Positions 11,701-17,240 of a stretch of 25,381 bases of DNA are shown piece by piece. The notes under the pieces are model-generated. The model did not search any database. It was not told the origin of the DNA and was given only the letters and a program-made list of their open reading frames with translations. The position numbers were made by a program, and so were the translations under genes. Origin of the DNA: a virus; the IMG/VR virus record IMGVR_UViG_3300012919_001762, positions 1 to 25,381 of that record; one strand, written 5' to 3'. Position 1 is the stretch's first letter. Each line of letters opens with the position of its first letter.

Positions 11701-14700
11701 TAGATCTACAGGTGTATTCACTATTCCAAATCATTTCTTCTCAGAAAATGAAGAGTTAATTTACACTCCATTATCAACATTTGCCGGAGTTGGTGCAACT
11801 GCACTACAAATGTCTGGTGGATCTAATTTACCTACAACTGTATTTGTTAAAAAAATAGATAATAGTTCATTTAAATTAGCAACATCTAGTGGTGGATCTG
11901 CAGTTACATTTACATCTGTAGGTGCTGGTAATTCACATCGATTGACAATGGCCAAACGCACTGAGAAGAGCGTTCTTGTCATTGATGGTATCATTCAATC
12001 ACCGATGTCATTTACTCCTGTTACAACCACTTTAGTAAACAATTCAGGTAGTGGTATATCAACTACAACAACTGATTTTTGTGTCAATTCTACTGCAGAT
12101 ATAAACCTTGGAGATCATCTCAAGTTTGCTGATGAATTTATGCTTGTAACCTCTGTCGGTATTGCAACAACTACAACAGGGCCTGTTTCTGGTATTGGTA
12201 CTTTTAACATTATTGGGGTTGATAGAGCAGCACTTGGAACACTTGCTGCGTCTCATAATAATTCTACTGTAGGTAGAGTATTTTCTGGATCATTTAATAT
12301 TATTGGTTCTGATGTATTCTTTACAAATGCACCAAGAGGAACAAATAATATTGCAAGGAATTTATCAAATCTCAAAACACCACGATCTGTTTTCCAAGGT
12401 AGAACATATCTAAGAAAGACCTACACTAACAATAGGATCTTTGATGATATATCAACAGAATTTACTGGTATTGGTGCAACATTTAGAATGAAAGTTGGTG
12501 GTGCCAATACAACTGGTATAAGCACTGGTAGTTCATTAGTTTTGATAAATGGTATTTTCCAAAAACCAACTACCGAAAATAATTTAAGTAATAATTATGT
12601 ATTTGTTGGTATCGGAACCACAGCACAAGATATTGAATTTACAGGTATTTCATCATTTGGAACCAATAATCAAATTATAAGTGAAGTAGATGTAAATCAG
12701 AATAGATTACCAAGAGGTGGTAAAATAGTTTCATTAGGATCAACTGGTGGATTAGGAGTTGCTCCATTAGTTGGTGCTGCTGTTACTGGTATATTAAATC
12801 AATTTGGTGTAATTACATCTGTGGGTATAGGATCAACAGTGTATAATCAGTCTGTGTCTCCTTCAAGACCTCCTGAAACGTTAACATTTGGTTCTGGATA
12901 CCGACCAGTTGGTGGTACAGTTTCAATCGGTATCACTGACCTTGCATATGAGCATCGATTTGTAAGTGCTGGTGTTGGATCAATTAGGACAAACGCATCA
13001 GGTAGTAATATATTTGCTGGAACACAAAGAACTGCAACTGATGCATCGTATATTTCACATACAGGATTGCTTACTTTAACAATTGCAAATCATGGATTAA
13101 GTGTTGGTAATTTTGTTGGTATTGATACTGGAAGTTTAGTATTTACATGTTCGAGAGATGATTTCCAGTCAAATCACGCATATCCTCGTGCACTTTCTAA
13201 AACAACAGGACTACCTGATCCAATCGCTGGAATAGCGACTGTAATTACTGCTGTGACTACAAATACCATTACTGCTTTCATTGGTTTTGGTGGAGGTGCT
13301 GGAACTGGTGCTTCAGCTACAGGAAACATTGGTATAGGTGGAACATTAGATATTAATATAGGTGCTGGTGGAACGAATTACGTTAATCCAAGATTCCAAT
13401 TCCCACAACCAAATTATGAAAATATGGAGATTGAAGGTGTATCAAGGAATGGTATTTCAACAACTGACACTGGATCTAATCTCCTTGTTACCTTAAATGT
13501 AGGAGCGAGTTCCACTGTAGGTATAGGATCTACATTATTTGAAATAACATCCTTTGAAATTGCGAGAGATGGATATGCCTTTAAACGTGGCGATAAAATA
13601 AAACCAGTTGGATTAGTTACCGCAAGAGGGGCAGATCTTGAAGATTATATTTTAGAAGTAACAGAAATTTATAATGATAAATTTACTTCATGGGATTTCG
13701 GTGAATTTGATTTTATAGATCCTATCGTTAATTTACAGGATGGTGTAAGAACAAGATTCCCACTAAGGGTGAATGGTGAATTATTGAGTTTTGATATTGG
13801 ACAGACTGTTGATTCTCAACAGATTGATATGAATGCATTATTAATAATATACGTTAATAATGTACTTCAAGATCCCGGAGAGGCATATTCATTTGAAGGT
13901 GGAACTACCTTTGAATTTACAACAGCACCTGAAGCAAATGATGATATTGCAGTATTCTTCTACAAAGGAACTGCATCAGAAGATGTTCAAGAAATTAATG
14001 TAGTTGAAACTATTAAGAATGGTGATGTTGTTAGATTACAAGCAAACGATGATACAAGTATACTTACAAATCAAAATACAAGAAGATTAATTGATTTAGA
14101 GCAGAGAAAGAGAACAGTATCTGGTATTACCACTACTGATACTCTTGAAACTGAAATTTATACTGGTGTTGGAATAAATGACTCTGCTACAAATAAACCT
14201 CTTACATGGATCAAACAAAAAGAGGATAAAGTTGTAAATGGAATTGTTGTTTCAAAAGCAAGAGATTCTATTGAACCACTAATATATCCAACAGCAAGAA
14301 TTATTGGAGACATAGGCACCGGATCAACAAGTAAAATTTACGTTGATGATGCTAATTTCTTCCAGTATGAGGCAAATGAGGACTCTGCGATTAATGACAT
14401 AAACTTTGATGCTTTGATCGTAAACGACACTAATCCAATATCTGCATCATTTAACGCTACAGTGTCAACTGCTGGTACAATTTCAGCGATAGCGGTTGTT
14501 GATGGGGGTAGTGGATATGTTGGCAACTCAACATCTGTGCATATTTCACAACCACCAGTTCCGATGAAAGTATCTCCAGTAGCAACTGGAATAGGATCTA
14601 CTGCTGTAGCAACAGCAAATATAACAAATGGCACTATTACCTCAGTTACTATTAACAGTGGTGGTATTGGATACTCCACTTCAGTTACACCAAAAGTAAT

Positions 14701-15643
14701 CGCATTCGCTCATAAACCAGTAACTGAATTAATTGAGTCCATTGATACTTCAAGTGCAAACTTTGCAGGATTCTCTGGAATCGTGACTGGTATTTCTACA
14801 GTTATGATAGGATCAACTATGGGACTTAAGTTTGGATTATCAAGATCTGGTGCTTTCACTAATCTAAAAGAAACTATGCCCATCTACATTTCTGACACAT
14901 CAGTTGGGCACGGGGTTACAAGTTTAAATGAGAGTGGTGCAGACACAGATGTTGTTGCAATAGGTAGAACATTTGTAGATAATGTTTATATGATTAAAAA
15001 TATTACTAGACACTCAAATGCTGCAGAGATTGAAGTTAACGTTCATTCTGGTATTAATACAACTAGTATTGATCTAGCAAAAACTAATTTACCATTCACT
15101 GTGACATTTGGTAGTGTTGGATCAGGAAATACATCATACATTGGTAGTGGTAAGCATAGAGGTGAATTTAGCACACAACCAACTTTATCAGGTGTTCATA
15201 ATCCTACAATTTATGTTGAAAAGGGTGATATTTTAAGTATCGCAAATGGCACTGGTGGACATACATTTACAATCAAACGAACATTAGGTGGATCAAACTA
15301 TACCACAGGAATTACTGGTTCCGGAGCAAATGGTTCAACTCTTGTATTCAATACCTCACAAATCGGTGCAGGTAGCACTTCATTCTTCTACCAGTGTACA
15401 AATCATCCAAATACAATGTATGGACAGATTATTGTTAAAGATATAGAAAAAGGAAAATTCTCTTTTGGAGTTCTTACACCAGCATCCGGTAATTTTGTAA
15501 GAAACAATCCAATCGCAATCGGGGTTACTGGAAATACAGTAATTACCGGTGAAGGACTGGGTATTTCAACATTCCCAACCATTCAAAGAAGGGGTTTTGG
15601 GTTCCGTGATGGTGGTGGAATTAAGAGGTCTCATACACCATGA
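2729..15643 (+). CDS. Giant gp7-like baseplate wedge protein, 4304 residues, multi-modular
   Basis: The largest gene here, about four times T4 gp7 (1032 residues). It follows gp6 and precedes gp8, the gp7 position, and its N-terminal ~240 residues look like the wedge-anchoring part: IEHQLPEFIRTESPLAVDFL at 16-35 and KGTEESFRILFNVLYG around 203-219. The rest is modular and beta-rich: an E-x-I-x-Y/RG module (about 75-150) recurring near 1572-1645 and 3105-3185; several HG-x-x-TGD modules; Gly-x-x-Tyr modules near 1123-1238, 2104-2206 and 3915-3992; a YHYH-like domain at 1290-1406; an HDGTD tandem pair at 2725-2930; INGxxQxP-type segments; a domain at about 3650-3880; a cupredoxin-like domain at 4158-4238; and a tail with FPTIQRRGFGFRDGG. 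GGAG at 2712-2715 is a weak ribosome site. There is no transmembrane segment or signal peptide. The gp7 name rests on synteny and the N terminus; the modules suggest surface exposure, possibly host contact. Confidence 0.75.
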   Translation: MIGTGIDKRIQVQQIIEHQLPEFIRTESPLAVDFLKQYYISQEHRGGVVDLTDNLDQYIKLDNLTPEVIVGVTTLSSGISTSDTTISVSSTKGFPNEYGLFKIDDEIITYTGITTNSFTGCVRGFSGITSYTDPVNKGELVFSTSVAGIHTATSNVQNLSVLFLKEFYQKVKSYLTPGLEDTKLSEDVDISNFIKESKSLYKSKGTEESFRILFNVLYGITPKIVDLENFLIKPSSSEYIRREVVVAERISGDPNKLIGQTITKSTDLTTSGSVSEVEIFSRSGNLGITTYYKLNLFVGYDERSAIQGTFTIPGKTRVVEDAPINSTVLTVDSTVGFGTTGTVITNGVNGINTITYGDKSINQFLLCTGIGNSIRSTDDLRSDEFIFGYENGDLTKRVELRITGVLSDFELLPSSGSSVTLEGEKITVKNLGEEIPNPTLPSDKSRKTVFFNSWIYNTASRIKLDIPASTAVNSTTSNFDHKSKIDKSQLITGDKVSVFRRGEFIPFLRNITVTVGTNDISLSTPLLNDGISEYDIQRELKKAKAASDIDLQFGNDIITSDVQNTYNDGDENYYVASSSMPSYLIEKKVVKETLGSITGVGTTAVYSSSGIPQADVQGTGSGNFQLLEKNLTTGLYSKLQFNSPVDFITGDAVVYLPNETPLVGLSTGTIYFVQVLDSNTLSNNVIRLYPSRSFITVTNIEASNPPYIEFDNSNQSSSTAEHKFVLLRHRNEQIGVQKVLRKFPANVNIKSGESIKTESGTTGILKNGVEIANYKSLDKIYFGPLSDFKILNQGKNFDVINLPTISIPSPGTGTTAIVQPVVKGSIKEVLVDQQHFDVERVMSVTISGGNGSGSVLKPVVTKRQREIEFDARLKSVQGGVDQINDIIEFKRPHNLENGEPLVYSNNGNLSLGVGTFLGANTAQNKTLVNGATYYPQVVGISSVYLYEKFSDYTAGINTVGFTVENTAGTHKFTFLNLKNHLKAVKVIDPGSNYTNRKLIVKPVGIHTVDNSINFKNHGFNTGDLVQYAPSSGNASHSPVGLGVTTRYRVLKLDNDKFRLIDVGIGATDPNSNYLRKNFQRISQVFTSTNHEFFFEPIVVRVDAIYSPVSAGRTESLVITPKIRGPLVDGYLHEPGTNYGSEILNFEKKPNIKILNGKEAELRAIVFDGKIIGCDVMFGGKEYTSAPDLDLVGIGTGIGGKLRAVVTDGKITDVKVINPGIGYTVSPDVKITPNGSGFIVDSAVRDLTVNNLVRFGDEILLREAESNLQYSVVGYSNKIQGAFSDVATTPQLHSPIIGWAYDGNPIYGPYGYSEADNNNSPSRIITSGYDLDPTEVINRPPVSSFASGFFIEDYKFTNSGDLDESNGRYCKTPDFPNGTYAYFAGINTTTSQPEFPYFIGDTYRSEPIDDNFLLTQSIFDFNNSNLTRNSLPYKLDDENADYNFVIESYEINQQTSIIESVTSGNLSDFQIVSAGSNFKVEDSLNFDNSNTDGGGAAAKVSSVEGKEVDNVTVGITTYNDVVLVRGGNGSVSGFISTTHTLNTSDTVVISGLTTSIPKLSGSHKIGVSSERTVLYKDVPANATAGIITDIYLARIPNSVSVGSSIGIGTEKLLVLNVFEDRSILRVKRGIVGSANTASHVLGGLVETIPQTINLESSDIGEFVSKKNDIVYFNPAEAVGVAVTSGRSVSIGKSYTIGELAEVISIPAKGIFLPNHPFKDNQEVILRKPSGAATQFTIGLGDRFQVGADFNLPSSGNSQTVYIRKLSEDVVGLALTVNTTPVFFKTGSFDNFEYSLESNYPQVKGKIERITANVGIATVSVGSTLHGLQNNDNIELEVLSTQTKGVGAGATSVVVKYSAQNDKLLINPILFTNSSVNTDSINIANHGFKTGQKLFYDGSPATGLTSQRSYFVYKTDDSNFQLAETRYDVINEPPKVVSITANSGGNQELSLVNPPLEVVRNDNLLFYVSDPSLSGYNLNFYFDSQFKNRFVSAGSTIDFGVTGVGTVGVGTTSTVTLRFDKTNPEKIFYTLEKTGFISTSDPDVKHASQISYVDSEFSGNYVAFGVTTGGFNISLNDVPEQGSYTAGAASTITYDTSSLTATGGISKINLTSGGFGYKNVPGVSSVTSANGTGENILCLSQNINNINTVRITDPGFDYHSDKTLRPEARLSPTVTLINSDSITDITISDGGSNYTDAPDLVIVDPDTGKLTADQGVIQLDLSASSLGNVNILESPRGLTSKPQILRTINNTNGYRVTEVESSNSGIVTCVLKTPINGFATPQFTVGEQIFVENIGIGTTGDGLNSADNGFVFFDVVEYNNTDPAIVKFELPKTATNPGIAASTQNFATIIKFSDYPKFTVTQKTSEFRTGEKLAVKVNNVFISTGLLVIDNRPDEFIKIEGRYEVIVGDVIRGENSGTIATINSIVNNKGRFTIDYSLRQDKGWNDEIGRLSEDYMVLADNDYHQNLSYTIQSPKTFDEIVDPVNRLLHTSGLKNFADTGISSRASVGIAITNATVVSADVITEQRVDAINNFDLGRDIDTISNGSKSKFIQLVNTKLANFVRCNTNRVLKIDDISNEFSDSEANLTGNISIPIQETFARFLVQSRNISNGEIQVDDVVIFNDNTDTFTFEKNSIVSTASTIVEVEGKTVNGSRNLVISPLDPNNDDIDIKVYKNSFNEQNLRSGTQAIGFVNLVGVSTVVSVGTTAEPIATGSTTSVDAFYATIEVVNTDSGEKNHVDIYATHDGTDSYYSEYYADTSSQNNFSSNFIGTFRSRIHNNVLSLDFDNSVGVASTVRINAKVIGFNTTGGNDVFRFKDNAQPAGAERTINLRSGITTRTNTANFISLDKNNFSAVKSVVRIQSATASAVHQVLAIHDGTDTHTIHYPFISIGSTSGIGTFSSNLTASNFVVKFHPDSGTGSHTVQHYSEEVYRDIDILNTPPTLGYGRVNESLSAFQYNAVNGIRSNKKQFTLKHNTIPIYEKGFDPEDTSKLNRSTGVFTIPNHFFSENEELIYTPLSTFAGVGATALQMSGGSNLPTTVFVKKIDNSSFKLATSSGGSAVTFTSVGAGNSHRLTMAKRTEKSVLVIDGIIQSPMSFTPVTTTLVNNSGSGISTTTTDFCVNSTADINLGDHLKFADEFMLVTSVGIATTTTGPVSGIGTFNIIGVDRAALGTLAASHNNSTVGRVFSGSFNIIGSDVFFTNAPRGTNNIARNLSNLKTPRSVFQGRTYLRKTYTNNRIFDDISTEFTGIGATFRMKVGGANTTGISTGSSLVLINGIFQKPTTENNLSNNYVFVGIGTTAQDIEFTGISSFGTNNQIISEVDVNQNRLPRGGKIVSLGSTGGLGVAPLVGAAVTGILNQFGVITSVGIGSTVYNQSVSPSRPPETLTFGSGYRPVGGTVSIGITDLAYEHRFVSAGVGSIRTNASGSNIFAGTQRTATDASYISHTGLLTLTIANHGLSVGNFVGIDTGSLVFTCSRDDFQSNHAYPRALSKTTGLPDPIAGIATVITAVTTNTITAFIGFGGGAGTGASATGNIGIGGTLDINIGAGGTNYVNPRFQFPQPNYENMEIEGVSRNGISTTDTGSNLLVTLNVGASSTVGIGSTLFEITSFEIARDGYAFKRGDKIKPVGLVTARGADLEDYILEVTEIYNDKFTSWDFGEFDFIDPIVNLQDGVRTRFPLRVNGELLSFDIGQTVDSQQIDMNALLIIYVNNVLQDPGEAYSFEGGTTFEFTTAPEANDDIAVFFYKGTASEDVQEINVVETIKNGDVVRLQANDDTSILTNQNTRRLIDLEQRKRTVSGITTTDTLETEIYTGVGINDSATNKPLTWIKQKEDKVVNGIVVSKARDSIEPLIYPTARIIGDIGTGSTSKIYVDDANFFQYEANEDSAINDINFDALIVNDTNPISASFNATVSTAGTISAIAVVDGGSGYVGNSTSVHISQPPVPMKVSPVATGIGSTAVATANITNGTITSVTINSGGIGYSTSVTPKVIAFAHKPVTELIESIDTSSANFAGFSGIVTGISTVMIGSTMGLKFGLSRSGAFTNLKETMPIYISDTSVGHGVTSLNESGADTDVVAIGRTFVDNVYMIKNITRHSNAAEIEVNVHSGINTTSIDLAKTNLPFTVTFGSVGSGNTSYIGSGKHRGEFSTQPTLSGVHNPTIYVEKGDILSIANGTGGHTFTIKRTLGGSNYTTGITGSGANGSTLVFNTSQIGAGSTSFFYQCTNHPNTMYGQIIVKDIEKGKFSFGVLTPASGNFVRNNPIAIGVTGNTVITGEGLGISTFPTIQRRGFGFRDGGGIKRSHTP
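6596..6946 (+). other. YHYH-like domain inside the giant gp7-like protein
   Basis: Residues about 1290-1406 contain IIGWAYDGNPIYGPYGY, then LDESNGRYC, then FPNGTYAYFAG, then a PYFIGD-type segment. This order (a G-x-A-x-DG-x-PIYG motif, a LDE-x-NGR motif, then P-x-GTY-x-Y) is the pattern of the YHYH family, as recalled from family knowledge. The His residues that name the family are replaced here (GTYAYF), so this is a variant. The family's function is poorly known; in a virion protein it may be purely structural or take part in binding. Confidence 0.7.
10901..11518 (+). repeat. Tandem pair of HDGTD modules in the giant gp7-like protein
   Basis: Two diverged protein repeats lie at residues about 2725-2802 and 2854-2930. 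Each has a VV-x-I/N lead-in, a conserved A-x-HDGTD core (nucleotides near 10946 and 11340), a Tyr/His-rich strand, a GTF-x-S segment, and a closing beta strand. They match at protein level, not as DNA repeats, which points to an old duplication or two insertions of the same module. Confidence 0.6.
15200..15442 (+). other. Cupredoxin-like domain near the C terminus of the giant gp7-like protein
   Basis: Residues about 4158-4238 read like a small blue-copper fold: NPTIYVEKGDILSI, then GGHTFTIK, then a final FFYQCTNHPNTMYGQIIVKD. The possible type-1 copper ligands are His4178, Cys4223, His4226 and Met4230; C-x2-H-x3-M lies between the C-x2-H-x2-M loop of amicyanin and the C-x2-H-x4-M loop of plastocyanin. 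Whether metal is bound is inference; similar YQC-x-x-H segments occur in other phage structural proteins, as I recall. Confidence 0.65.
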
Positions 15644-15653
15644 CGATTTCCTG

Positions 15654-15661
15654 TATAAATA
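15654..15661 (+). promoter_or_regulatory. T4-type late promoter TATAAATA upstream of gp8
   Basis: An exact TATAAATA lies in the 37-base gap between the giant gene's TGA (15641-15643) and the gp8 ATG (15681), 19 bases before the start. Motif and spacing match the copy before gp25. It helps place the gp8 start at 15681, because the open frame reaches back to 15549 through the promoter and into the giant gene. Confidence 0.82.
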
Positions 15662-15680
15662 TAGAAAAAAACATATAATA

Positions 15681-17237
15681 ATGCCAGCAATTGTTACAGA
15701 CCAGTTCAGAATATTAAATGCAAGTAATTTTGTTGCAGGGGTTTCTTCGTCTACCAATTCATATTACATTTCTTTAGGTTTACCCAATCCTCAACCAGCT
15801 TCTGTTGGTTTTGGAAGGGCAAATAATTGGAATACTGCTACTCCTAATCCAGTAGATAGTTTTTCAGATATTGGACATATCGGTGATACAACTCAATTTG
15901 GTAAAAGAGTCACAGAAGCAAATGTAAGAAGATTAGTTCGTCGTATTGATTGGACTAAAGGAATCAAATACGATATGTATCGTCAAGATTATAGCACTAC
16001 AAATAGTGCTCCAAACACAGGAGCAACACGCTTGTATGCTGCAAACTACTATGTTATGAACAGTAATTTCAATGTTTATATTTGTATTGAGAATGGATCA
16101 TCGGGTATAAACACTACAGGAAATGCATCTGAGGATGAACCAACGTTTACTGACTTAGAACCATCAAAAGCTGGAGAAAGTCAAGATGGATATGTTTGGA
16201 AATACCTGTTTACTGTAAATCCAAGTGATATTATTAAATTTGACTCAACTGATTTTATTGCACTACCAAATAATTGGAGCACAAGTACTGATGCACAAAT
16301 TCAAGCAGTTCGTGAGAATGGTGATTCAGACATAAACAATAATCAAATCAAAACTGTCTATATTGCTGATCAAGGAAATAATTATACTACGACTGGTGGA
16401 GAATTTGATATTTTAGGTGATGGAACTGGTGGAAAAGTTGTTGTTGAAGTTTCTGGTAATAAAATAACTAAATGCACAGTTTCAAATGGTGGTAAAGGAT
16501 ATACGTACGGAGTTGTTGACTTAGGAACAATTAACAGTGGTGCAGTTGCCGGAAGCACTCCTGCTAAATTAATTCCAATCATTCCACCTTCAAAAGGACA
16601 TGGATTTGATTTATATAAAGAACTTGGAGCAGATCGTGTGCTTGTTTATGCAAGATTTGATGATTCCACGAAAGATTTTCCAATTGATGCTCAGTTTGCG
16701 CAAGTTTCATTGGTTAAAAATCCAACATCTTTTGGAACAACTTCAATTTATACAGGAAGCACTTTTTCCGCATTGAAATCGATTAAATTCTCGACAATAT
16801 CAGGAACACCAGCAGTTGGTGGTATATTACAACAAACTGTAGGAACAGGACAAACTGCTTTTGGTTATATAAGTTCTTATGATAGTGATGTAAATGTAAT
16901 TAAATACATTCAAGATAGATCATTGTATTTTGGTAATAAAAATGACCAAACTGACTATGCAAACGTGACAAATGGGTCACAACAATTTGATTTTGTATCA
17001 ACTACAAGTCAAATTGCATTTCCCGGAGGAAGTGGATCAGTTGAAACAACATTTAGTTCTGGTATTACAACAGACGTAAACAATAATAATGTTGCTTTAG
17101 GTGTTTCATTCACAAGTGGTCTCGCTTCACCTGAGATAAATAAAGGGTCAGGTGATTTATTGTACGTTGACAACAGAGCAAAAATCTCAAGAAATTTGAG
17201 ACAAAAGGAAGACATTAAAATTATTCTGGAATTTTAA
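15681..17237 (+). CDS. gp8: Baseplate wedge protein gp8-like
   Basis: A 518-residue homologue of T4 gp8 (334 residues), the wedge protein that as a dimer links gp7, gp6 and gp10. The match covers both ends: an N-terminal AIVTDQFRILNA block, RRIDWTKGIKYDMYR in the region of T4's RRDW motif, QDGYVWKYLFTVNPSD near residue 168 (T4: GDGYVWEYLF), and a C-terminal LLYVDNRAKI followed by KEDIKIILEF, matching T4's IYMENR and EEINILFTF ends. The added length lies in the middle: a Gly-x-x-Tyr module at about 217-293 of the type seen in the giant protein. The start is MPAIVTD at 15681, not the upstream ATG at 15549, which would overlap the giant gene and translate the late promoter. No Shine-Dalgarno is visible. 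The next gene starts three bases after the stop. Confidence 0.92.
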   Translation: MPAIVTDQFRILNASNFVAGVSSSTNSYYISLGLPNPQPASVGFGRANNWNTATPNPVDSFSDIGHIGDTTQFGKRVTEANVRRLVRRIDWTKGIKYDMYRQDYSTTNSAPNTGATRLYAANYYVMNSNFNVYICIENGSSGINTTGNASEDEPTFTDLEPSKAGESQDGYVWKYLFTVNPSDIIKFDSTDFIALPNNWSTSTDAQIQAVRENGDSDINNNQIKTVYIADQGNNYTTTGGEFDILGDGTGGKVVVEVSGNKITKCTVSNGGKGYTYGVVDLGTINSGAVAGSTPAKLIPIIPPSKGHGFDLYKELGADRVLVYARFDDSTKDFPIDAQFAQVSLVKNPTSFGTTSIYTGSTFSALKSIKFSTISGTPAVGGILQQTVGTGQTAFGYISSYDSDVNVIKYIQDRSLYFGNKNDQTDYANVTNGSQQFDFVSTTSQIAFPGGSGSVETTFSSGITTDVNNNNVALGVSFTSGLASPEINKGSGDLLYVDNRAKISRNLRQKEDIKIILEF

Positions 17238-17240
17238 AAA

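Noticed and set aside
2729-15643. Giant protein as a bacterial RTX/adhesin or toxin gene acquired from a host
   Set aside because: Its N terminus, its overlap with gp6 and its place before gp8 fit a phage baseplate gene; I saw no GGxGxDxUx RTX nonapeptide arrays, secretion signal or toxin catalytic motif.
15549-15680. Upstream ATG at 15549 as the gp8 start
   Set aside because: It would add 44 residues with no match to gp8, overlap the giant gene's last 95 bases and translate through the late promoter; MPAIVTD at 15681 fits the family start.
15644-15680. Intrinsic terminator between the giant gene and gp8
   Set aside because: No GC-rich hairpin with a T tract is visible in this AT-rich 37-base gap.
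2630-17142. One-mismatch late-promoter motifs inside genes (AATAAATA at 2630-2637, GATAAATA at 17135-17142) upstream of the gp7-like gene and the 2432-residue gene
   Set aside because: Both are about 100 bases from the start codon inside coding sequence, and near matches to TATAAATA are common in AT-rich DNA.
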